Assembly: GCA_036346255.1 (NCBI GenBank)
Contig: CM070619.1
Location: 28,960,342-29,024,341, forward strand
Reading direction: 5' to 3'
From: Ampelocalamus luodianensis
Lineage: Eukaryota; Streptophyta; Magnoliopsida; Poales; Poaceae
Length of the DNA stretch: 64,000 nucleotides
Within the stretch, counting starts at the first letter, position 1; each line of letters starts with the position of its first letter. The translations under genes were made by a program, and so were the position numbers. Of this stretch, positions 56,091 through 64,000 are shown one piece after another. Below the pieces are notes generated by a model, which saw nothing but the letters and a program-made list of their open reading frames with translations, was not told the origin of the DNA and did not search any database.

Positions 56091-56187
56091 CCTATCTGCC
56101 TATGGCACAAATCTACCGATTGCGTGTGTAAAAAGTACAGTGATGTAAGATGGTAATGGACTAATGGCAAAATAAACAGAGCAACGT

Positions 56188-56582
56188 ACCAAGAACATTG
56201 CTTCCCGAGACGGCTTGTGGTTGGCCAATGTCGACGGTACATCGGATCTGCAGACTGCATCGCTGCAGGGGGCACCTGCAGCAGAACCGGAGGGGACGGC
56301 GAGAGGAACGGAGGCGATGGAGGGGGCAGCAACAGCAATGCCGGACGATGGCGGCGAGACGCCCGCAAATGCAGATCGGCTTTGCGGAGCAAGATGTGAA
56401 TAGAAAGGATCCAGATCTACATCAGGAAGGAAAGGAGAAATTTTTTTTATGGCACGCCTTAAAATCTTGCCAGAATTAATATCCTCCGGCGAGGATAGCG
56501 TCGACACTTGTGGTGTGATCTGGGGTGAAGCCCTTTCTGCTGGTGTTGGCAATGGTGGTCGGCGGAGTGGGCGACGCGCCAT
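56188..56582 (-). CDS. Hypothetical first exon, Pro/Ala-rich protein
   Basis: On the minus strand, ATG at 56582 opens MARRPLRRPPLPTPAERASP, then DINSGKILRRAIKKISPFLP and DVDLDPFYSH, then low-complexity Ala/Pro/Ser. The frame reaches a donor-like TTCTTG/GTACGT at 56188. No partner exon was found with confidence and no family is recognised. The overlapping plus-strand frame (56449-56721) is probably a shadow. It could be a decayed gene or chance in GC-rich DNA. Confidence 0.25.
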
Positions 56583-57286
56583 TCCGTGGTGGGACGAAGA
56601 GGAGGTGTGCCCGAAACGATACTGCCCTGCCCTTGAACTTCACGTGCAGAACTGCAGACACAGATCGACCAGCCCATGGACCAAACAGGTACACCATTTC
56701 GAAGTCTGGGAGGACGCATAAGAAATTAGCAGACGACGGAATTTCGGAAAATGTACGCCTTTTCCATGGCCCAATACATTGGGTCGGCCCATATCAACAA
56801 TCTAAAAGAGACAATTACATGAAAAAGATTTACGTCCTGTTAAAGAGAGCTCGTAAGCACATTTTTGTGACGAATTATGGCTTTTTTTTCCGAGAAAGAG
56901 CAGCATAAACGCTATTACTTAGGAGAGGTGCGCTTTCAGTAGGAGTGTTGTGAGGTTGCTGATTTTAACCTCTGTTTTTCTAAGCGTGTGATTAAGAAGC
57001 GCACACTTGTGTACTTGGTGGTGTGTGTATGTACACCATCCTTGTAATCGTAAAATAAAGGTAATCGCTGAATTTTTTCCATGCTAAACTACTTTTTTTA
57101 ATAGTTTACCAATCCTTTTGGATGAGATGCTCGAGAGGCGTGGTAAATTAGGCCGGACCCTAGTAGAACGGTAGTTGACTAGAAGGCCGAGGCGACGAGT
57201 TGGGTGGTGCGCACCCAGTCCCAGAACAGGTACTGATGCAGTTTCCGCAGGCCCGCACACATGACACAGATGATGAGAACATTTCT

Positions 57287-59043
57287 GAATGCATGTTTCT
57301 CTTAGACGGATCATTTCAGAATGCATATTATATTACAAAATTGTGCTTATGGTATAAGTTGGAAGTAGTGAAGCAAATTGTCATTTAGGGAAACATGGAC
57401 ATTGAAAATCTTACAGATTCACCAAAGTTAACAATCTAACAGTGTGATGGAAAATATGTGACATTGAGTATCTTCATTACTCTTCTGTATATGCACTTTG
57501 ATACCAAAAAGCGGCAATCTTCTGAAGGATTTTGTTATCATCTCCTAAGTCCTAAATTCTGTGACGAAACATATGGCTACTATTTTGTGGAGAATAAACT
57601 GAAAGGCCAACTACTTGTACTTCCTGTCTTCCCTATTTGCTTAAATGAGCATCGAGCCTCTATAAGAAATTAAGAAGGTTGGTGTAATGGTTTTATTTGA
57701 TATGCAATACAGATGTTTTTTTTGTTCTTCGTAATTTATAATATGAGATAGTGTAGTAGTGTTTGTTGGTTTTTGATATGCAAAGTGTTAACACCTTATG
57801 TGCCGCAGGCAAAACCATTCCTTTTCATTATGATTTGGACTGCCTTCAAACTCAATTTAACACACGCACAACTTGTTCTTTTATACGTACGTGACCGAAT
57901 AGATTAACATGGAAGTAGTAATATTGCGCTATAACCATCATTTCAGTAGTGACACTCTCTTTCTTTGTGCAGCCTTCATCTCGATAGTAATACTGCGCTA
58001 TAACCATCAGTACCGCAAGGCTGATGTGACCCCAGAAGATGAAAGTTGCCAAGGCGATCAAGAGCAGAAAATGGAGGTAGAAGACTGAAATTGCACTTGC
58101 ATCATAGTCTTCTTACCGCAGGAAAGCTTGTGTCCTGCTATGAAGAGAATTTACTATTCCTGTACAATAATCGTTTGTTCCACGTCTAGTGGTTTTACCT
58201 GCTATGGCTACCTAACCTACTAGCTGCAATGTACTAGCAACAGAAGTAAGAACATGTTGCATATTGCAGCATCAGGCTACTGGTAGATTGTTAGCTCCCT
58301 ACTGGTAAATGAAATAGGAGCATATGTGCGTTTACCCGAGTTAATCTCGTACTCTTAGATGACGAGTTGCATTTGCGTGCTGCTATTGTTTTCTAATGTG
58401 ATGTTTGAGATTAAGCAAAACCGTGCCGCCACACCCAGTTTCTTGTCAAAGGGGTCCCAATGATCAACCCACCTGCTGGAGTTTATACAAAAGCTAGGCG
58501 GGATCACTTGGTGCGTGTAGTTTGTGAAATCTGCTCTGCTCGTTCGACCTGAACCAAAGGCGGCTCCGCGGGCATCTCCAGTTCAAGTCCGGCAAGGCCT
58601 TAGCAATCGTCGTCGGAGTTGTTGCTCCTTGTGTCCATTCTACTATCGTTTGATAAAGCATGCAATTTTCCTTTCACCATTGATGCGCAGTACTGCTGTT
58701 TGTTTGATCTGATTAGTGGCATAGAAAGATGTTGATTTCGATTGGGGTTAGCGACGTTTAGCGTGATTGGGTTTTCCCAACCGCGGGGCATTTGGGCAAT
58801 CACTTTTATGCGATTAGCAGGGACGGCGAGTCGTCAGTGGCTCTGCTCGAGCTGAGCGATGACCCGATCACCGCCGTGACGATGTGCGCGCTTGCCATTC
58901 GCACTGTTGCACCTCGTGTTCATTCTGCTATGTTTTCGAACAATTTTTGCCTGCTTCTTTGTGTAAGATATCTGGACTTCGGGTCGGAAGAACCGAAGAA
59001 CGAGGCAGGGTCTCTCCAAATATCTTTTGTTCAGTTAAATAGC
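57287..59043 (+). pseudogene. Truncated reticulon copy: intron 7, last exon and downstream
   Basis: Same orientation as the reticulon gene. It begins in the middle of intron 7 (TGTTTCTCTTAGACGGATC) and contains the last exon at 57973-58088, identical in length (116 bases) with one substitution (Val to Ile codon) and an intact acceptor TGCAG. It continues through the 3' UTR and the downstream module. Exons 1-7 are absent, so no reticulon protein can be made. The near-identity shows recent duplication. Confidence 0.9.
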
Positions 59044-59044
59044 C

Positions 59045-59750
59045 AAGAAATGATACAAGCATACAGCTCCTTCCCTTCTTTAATTTGTGGTGTGGGGACT
59101 CAACTAAAGAAGAAGAGGAGTAGTAGGAGGAAGAAGATTAGTAGAGCACTAATAGGAAGGAAAATTGGGCCGCATTGATTGGTCGATTGGAAAAAGAACA
59201 GAGAAAAAGATTAGTAGGGACGGAGAGCGGAGAAGAAGGAACTGAAGAAAAGCAGCGAGCGTGAAAGTAGGAGAGAAGGAAAGATACCCACCACCACCAG
59301 GGAAGGCCGCCGCTACTGCCGCGCCGTCCTCCGCGAGCAGCGTCGTTGCCAAGAAGGAGCCGCTAGAGGGGTCCGCATCGCTTGGATGAGCCGGTCGCCG
59401 ATGTCGCGCCGTCCTCCGCGAGCGGCGCCGTCGCCACCTCAGTCATTGCCGCGCCGCCAGGGGGAGATCTAATCGGGTTGAAGTTGAGCCTCGTGGCCTC
59501 GTGGGGAGTTGAGCCCACTTACGCGTGAAGTGCTCGGCGCGGGGAGCACTTGAATGGGCTTCCAAACCATTTAAATCCATATGAATCTAAACTTTTTGAG
59601 GTCATACCAAACTAACTCAAACCTTTTTGTGTAAACTTAAATTAAACCAACCCGTTATTCATCTTTCAACCACTCAAGGCTAACCCAAAGTAAAACTGAT
59701 GAAGGCATCCCTAACACTTATACATCTTTCCCTATTGGTGGTCATGCACA
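59045..59750. other. Mixed low-complexity spacer
   Basis: A purine-rich GAAGAAG-type stretch (59108-59260), followed by a GC-rich stretch with GCCGCGCCGTCCTCCGCGAG repeated twice (about 59317 and 59406). No convincing gene. Confidence 0.35.
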
Positions 59751-59757
59751 TACTGAG

Positions 59758-60735
59758 ATGGACGCCATAAGTGAAGTTACAAATAATACAAGTGCAGAAG
59801 TGCATGTTGGTCCACTGACTAGAGCAAGAGCTAAACTTCTAAATCAACAGGTGCTTTTGTTTCTTAATGAATCTGCTATTTTCATTGATGAGAATTGGGT
59901 ACTACCTCATGCAAATATTTTGTGCATTCTCAGGTTTGAACATTGTGAAGCCTTTGGAACCGAGAGGGAGGAGAAGGAGGCCGGAGCCAAAGCAATGGAG
60001 GAGAAGCTCACGTGGGTCAAGCAAGAGGAGAAAAGCCCAAGAATTCAAACCCAATTCATCTCGGAATCAACTCAGAATTCAATTCGGATTCGGTTCGGAA
60101 CAGCCCAACAGGCCTGTAATAAAAAGGCCATAACTTTTACATACGGAGTCCGATTGGGGTGTTCTTGGACTTGTTTGAAAGCTTATTCCAAGGCCCACAC
60201 AATGGGTATGGCCCCAACTTCAGAAGACGTACGGTCGCGCCGCTATGACCGAAACAATGTGACGGATTTAAGTTAGGTTTTCCTTTTTGTGTGTTTTTGG
60301 TCTTAGCCGAATTAGAGTTTGATTCGGCGTGTGTAGCCGCCCTAGGGCGTGCGTGAGTCGTGGAGGCGCCTTAAGTACCCTTGCCCTCCTTTGTATCCAT
60401 CGGACCAGTTTATGCATAAGAATTGAAACATAGTTATTGCTTGTTCTTTCTAAAACCAGAGTTCATGCGAGGACTTTGAGAGAGGACTAGGCGATCCATT
60501 GGTTCGTTCTGCAATTCAAGGTCAAGCCGTCGTTCCACTGGGAATCGGGGACTTGGCGTTCGTCGTTCGTGGTCTCGCGACGAACAATTACCTGGTGCGT
60601 TTGGGCGTTATCCAAAGAGTTGAGGGTTCGTGCATTGGCGCGAGTGTTCGGCTAGCGACATCGTCTACTTCGCATCAACTATCCACGGTTCCTCACTGAA
60701 AAGATCGGGTCTCCCCCGTATCAAAAACCCAATCC
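59758..60735 (+). mobile_element. Gypsy pol tail and adjacent LTR, plus strand
   Basis: The frame 59758-60276 starts with MDAISEVTNNTSAEVH, then GPLTRARAKLLNQQVLLFLN and ENWVLPHANILCILRFE, the pol tail also found at 10890-11190 and 4311-4575 on the minus strand. After it, LTR-type sequence (CATAACTTTTACATACGGAG, a TGTGACGG start-like word at 60258) continues to about 60735. It is the 3' end of another gypsy copy; upstream pol is missing. LTR limits are not certain. Confidence 0.65.
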
Positions 60736-60749
60736 ATTACCAGGCCTAA

Positions 60750-61000
60750 GCGTGATAAGGGCTTGAAATTATCTAGTATTTGATTGTTTATTGCAACACA
60801 TTCTAGCGTGATAAGGGCTTGAAATTATCTAGTATTTGATTGTTTATTGCAACACATTCTAGCGTGATAAGGGCTTGAAATTATCTAGTATTTGATTGTT
60901 TATTGCAACACATTCTAGCGTGATAAGGGCTCTAGGGCATATTTCCAATAGTCTAACGTGATAAGGGCTTGAAATTTAGAGTATTCGATTGTTTATTGCG
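60750..61000. repeat. 56-bp tandem repeat, three full units plus partials
   Basis: Units GCGTGATAAGGGCTTGAAAT...TTGCAACACATTCTA start at 60750, 60806 and 60862, are essentially identical, and are followed by a partial at 60918 and a diverged unit at 60957. The same sequence is single-copy at 24758 in the first copy of the locus, so the array arose after duplication. Confidence 0.9.
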
Positions 61001-61444
61001 ACGCCATGGGCTTGTCCAAAGAGAGGCATACAGTACAGTACACTTGGATGAGCTAAACTTTCGTGTTTACTGTTTGAGCACACTACCTCATGTTTGCCAA
61101 CATGAGCAGGCAAACACTAGCTAAAACGAAATAGTAGCAAATGCATAGTTCAGCTGTTCAGCTGAGAAAGCCAAGTTCCTCATCTGTTCGCTTCTCCAAG
61201 AACTGCATGGCTACCACCAAAAGGGAGAATGTCTCCCCATTTTGATGAATCGAATGTTGTCGTGACAGATGGGAGAGTGAAACTCAAAGGTTTAAAATTG
61301 GAACCAAAAAGTGATCCGTTGATACTCCAAAACTATCAGAATGCCTGCAACATACTTTGAGACAACAATGTTTGGAGAGTACCCTTCCGATGATATTCCT
61401 GAAGACATAAAGCATCAGTTAGAACTGATGAAGCATGTCATGAA
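60957..61444 (+). pseudogene. KEN-locus fragment, second copy
   Basis: Aligns with 24758-25215. It carries GAAAGCCAAGTTCCTCATC, CTTCTCCAAGAACTGCATGG and the frame words YPSDDIPEDIKHQLELMK near 61380-61430. These match FQQHKKDIPEDIMHLLRLM of the 53.5-kb copy. The frame is shifted, and the copy is cut at 61445 by a copia-type LTR before the KEN half. Confidence 0.7.
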
Positions 61445-61680
61445 TGTTAGATACATAGATAGTGCAGGGTGTTCTTTGCATAATAGTAAACCATGTACAT
61501 GTTATATATTGGCCTCTTAGCCTATTGAAATGAACACAAATCTCATTCCAATATGGTATCAGAACAAAGCTAGGGTTAGAAGCTACCGTCGGATCCTGGG
61601 AGTTGCTGCCGGATCCGTGCTCCCCGCCACCGAATCGGGCGCCCCTTGCTGGACCCGGATTCTTCTTCTTCGTCGCCGAC
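61445..61680 (+). mobile_element. Copia-like 5' LTR and primer-binding site
   Basis: A 106-base LTR (TGTTAGATACAT...CTCATTCCA, 61445-61550) is followed by ATATGGTATCAGAACAAAGC, the Met-tRNA-type primer-binding site of copia elements. A start-like segment (CTAGGGTTAGAAGC) runs to about 61680. The remainder of the element is missing; sequence then returns to the duplicated reticulon upstream region. It was inserted in the KEN-locus fragment. Confidence 0.6.
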
Positions 61681-61684
61681 TTTT

Positions 61685-62728
61685 TCTTCGTTTAAATGAT
61701 AGTTTATTGAAAGGACAAAATAACACATGTTTAAATTGTTTATAAACATAAAGCGATAGAGTCATCTCCATGATTAACTATAGGGCATTCACTAATAGCA
61801 TGAACAAGTAAACGTTGCTACACCTGGTTTTTACTAGCGTCCAGCAGAAAAGGGACGCCTATCTATGCTTGCTCTGAATCACCAAGCGTATAGGCTGAGC
61901 TAGTTGGACTTAACTCCAGTTCGATGGTGGGCCGGGCCAGTTTTGTCGAAACTTTTGCTCAGGCCCGAATTGAGGACATTTTGAGGCACATATTTTTTAC
62001 ACCAGATTCCGATTCCTGCAATGCAAGGGCCATTTATATAATTCAATCTTATGCTCCGGGTCATGCAGCAAACATGTTTCCATTGGTATGGAAACATGGA
62101 ATGCATCACAAATGAAGTCTACATAATAATCTAACTGAGAGCTAGAAACTTTCTTTGGGGCCAAATTTCGTGTTTGGTTACAGTAAAACTATTGACTATA
62201 TGTGGTTGTGATACATAATAATCTAGCTGAGAGCTAGCAGAAGAGCAATGACGATATTTATGAGGAGGCGAAAGCTGCAGTCAAGCTACAACTTGAGGCC
62301 AACGGCATTGTGCAATTTGATACTATACAAGGAAGCATAGCTCGAGGATTTTTTTCACAGGTTAATTGGGAGTTTGAAAGCTCAAATTATTTACCACTTT
62401 TGTTGCGTTGAAAGTTCAGATTCTCAAGTTGAAAGCTTCATGACCCCTCATCATGTTCATGTTCTTTCCTGTCCATCTAAAAAAAATGACAACAGTCTAA
62501 TCCTTTCCTGTCCAAAGTAGGGACTAGGGAGAAAATCAAACTTTCCTCTCATCATGTTCATGTTCTTCGTAGGTCACCATTCAAACCCCTTCCCTTCACC
62601 GTTCCACCAACACAATTAACGAACCTCACCTACCGACAGCCTCCAATGAACTTCAAACTCTATTTCACTGGTGTCTGGGGCCCACGTCCAATCAAACCCC
62701 ACAAGTCATCCAATAAAGTCCACCAATA
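61685..62728 (+). repeat. Copy of reticulon upstream region without the gene
   Basis: Same orientation as 18955-20160, with shared words CGTCCAGCAGAAAAGGGACG, CTCCGGGTCATGCAGC and TTCAAACTCTATTTCACTG. It ends about where the G-box and pyrimidine promoter sites would begin, and no exon 1 follows. It implies a third partial copy of the locus. Confidence 0.85.
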
Positions 62729-62842
62729 ACGGTGATCCTGATACAGGTTCAGGGAATTAAGGCAGGCCAAATACGCATGGGCACCGGTGCACTCAGTCCC
62801 GAATATTCGTCAGTCCCCAGGAGTGCTTTTGCGATGAAATTT

Positions 62843-62957
62843 GCCAAGTTCTGGACAGTGACACTCAGTGAAAGTTTCTATTGTTCCAATATTCCTCGGT
62901 CCCGAATGTTCCATTGCGAGAGACACTCAGTGAAAGTGTCACTGTCCAGAACTTGGC
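62843..62957. repeat. 22-bp perfect inverted repeat (hairpin)
   Basis: GCCAAGTTCTGGACAGTGAC+AC (62843-62864) pairs perfectly with its complement at 62936-62957, leaving a 71-base loop. Both arms adjoin the direct word CACTCAGTGAAAGT. No coding frame. Confidence 0.8.
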
Positions 62958-63129
62958 TGGAAAAGTTTGCCAATCCATTGGTTTTCTTGCCGCGCGGAAA
63001 GACAAAAACGGTACCAGGATGGAGAGGCACGGCAAAACCACTCGCCGTTTTCTTTCACGGCGTCATGTAGGTGTATTGTGCACTTGTGCGGCTTTGCGCT
63101 CGTTGGGACGGTTAGGATAGCAAATGGTA

Positions 63130-63651
63130 TAGGATAAACTGTTTTATCTGATATTTATATTTGAGAAAACATAAATGCGATAAGTAAAATTCGTATTCGA
63201 ATGGAAAACGAGTATTATCCGGGAAAAATAAATAGTATCAATATTCGGTGTTATTCGTATCTGGTTAATATCTAGGAAAATGTATAGTATCCGTATCCGG
63301 TGTTATTCATATCTGGGAAAATATATAGTATCCGTATTACGAATACTATCCATTTTTCCCGGATACGAATACTATCCTTTTTTCTCTCTCTCAAATACGA
63401 ATACTATCCGTTTTTCCCTAGAGCGTTTCTGTTTCAACAGGGTCTTGATTCGGTGCCGAATCTGTGGCTGTTGGATGTTCCATCGAGATTTGTCGCAAAA
63501 TATGTAGAATATTCGCAATCGACCGAATTGAATACATATTCGATTCGAATTCGTTACAACATTCGATTCGTATTCGAGAATGTTTAAATTCGTATTTGTT
63601 TTAAAAATATGGATTCGTATTCGAGACTATTCGATCCGTTTCCATCTCTAG
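63130..63651. mobile_element. hAT-like element terminus with ATTCGTAT repeats
   Basis: Dense words such as CGAATACTATCC, ATTCGTATTCG and CCGTATTCG occur in both orientations. The right end is GATCCGTTTCCATCTCTA, whose complement TAGAGATGGAAACGGATC is the kind of terminal inverted repeat seen in grass hAT elements. The left end was not identified with certainty. Confidence 0.5.
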
Positions 63652-63659
63652 GGATGGTG

Positions 63660-63830
63660 TCGCTAGAGCAATGGCCCATGTCGACTACAGCACGCCAAAC
63701 CCGATCACCGCCGTGATCATGTGGGTGTTCGCCGTCCACACTGTTTCTCATCATGATCATTTTCCTGTCTGTTGTGTTCAATTGTTTACTATCAATCGTG
63801 TTGAAACTTGCAATTACTTCACAATTCACA
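63660..63830. repeat. Short 5'-module fragment
   Basis: CCGATCACCGCCGTGATCAT and the phrase ATCGTGTTGAAACTTGCAAT match 24393-24610 and, for the first phrase, 58864-58890. It is a further partial copy of the module near the reticulon/KEN locus. The last 170 bases of the window hold nothing recognisable. Confidence 0.45.
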
Positions 63831-64000
63831 GGAACAGTTATCTATTGTTGTATACTAGGTACCTGTGTGTGCATTGGCGCGCTCGCTGTATCAGGAAGCG
63901 ACAAAAATAACGATGAAAAGTGAAACCAGGATTTGAATGAAGAGCGAAAATGAGATTTGAACGAAGAGTGGAAAAGTTTACCGTATACTATCCGATAAAT

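Noticed and set aside
57084..57285. Minus-strand frame reading LRKLHQYLFWDWVRTTQLVASAF with a stop
   Set aside because: It looks protein-like and may be a captured fragment, but I cannot place the family and it has stops, so it is not annotated.
59149..59352. Minus-strand frame beginning ATTLLAEDGAAVAAAF
   Set aside because: No ATG at the stated start and purine-rich low-complexity context.

Overview
The window looks like a grass nuclear chromosome segment, most probably Oryza (rice or a close relative). The evidence is a very GC-rich first exon with plant-type introns, Stowaway, CACTA and hAT relics, grass Ty3/gypsy and copia elements, and Met-tRNA primer-binding sites (TGGTATCAGAGCC). No bacterial or viral genome organisation is present. 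Only one host gene looks intact; nearly everything else is transposon tissue, captured gene fragments or decayed duplicates.

Layout. 0-11.2 kb: a decayed minus-strand Ty3/gypsy element (gag, zinc knuckle, protease, RT-RNase H, integrase, pol tail) with a 21-base minisatellite, flanked on the left by LTR-type sequence and on the right by a second pol tail. 11.2-18.6 kb: noncoding repeats, a TTTCGACC minisatellite and two minus-strand LTR-like blocks. 18.9-25.7 kb: a reticulon-like gene in 8 exons (20326-23349, 434 codons), its upstream region, and a degenerate kinase/KEN (IRE1/RNase L-like) pseudogene. 26.3 kb: a Stowaway MITE. 26.8-30.3 kb: repeat-rich noncoding DNA.

30.3-46.1 kb is a nested nest. 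CACTA-type termini and subterminal ACTCGGGA repeats enclose captured minus-strand exon fragments (DUF21/CBS chloroplast protein exon 1, a rhomboid exon and unknown exons). Into this a small non-autonomous LTR retrotransposon has inserted (LTRs at 34379 and 45735). It carries a PTB-like RRM reading frame plus intronless pieces of a 6-phosphogluconate-dehydrogenase-like/aldolase gene and an AGC protein kinase. That element was in turn invaded by two solo-LTR-like insertions, each with a perfect 5-bp target duplication (35396-39536, GTCTA; 39578-43143, GACGT).

46.1-49.3 kb: a 210-bp tandem repeat and a second CACTA relic carrying a broken F-box-like gene. 49.4-50.9 kb: an LTR start, a SINE-like segment and a hAT transposase tail. 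51.2-55.3 kb: a better-preserved copy of the kinase/KEN gene with a repeated 5' module and a long inverted repeat. 57.3-62.7 kb: dispersed pieces of the reticulon/KEN locus, including the reticulon last exon with one base change and a promoter-proximal copy without a gene, interrupted by a gypsy pol tail/LTR, a 56-bp tandem repeat and a copia LTR. 63.1-63.7 kb: a hAT-like terminus.

The genes do not form an operon-like system. The unifying theme is repeated duplication of a reticulon + KEN-domain locus and gene capture by transposons. The items most worth a second look are the chimeric retrotransposon, the KEN-domain family and a 12-bp palindrome preserved by a paired substitution among diverged LTR-like repeats. 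All family calls are from sequence reading and memory of families; no database search was run.
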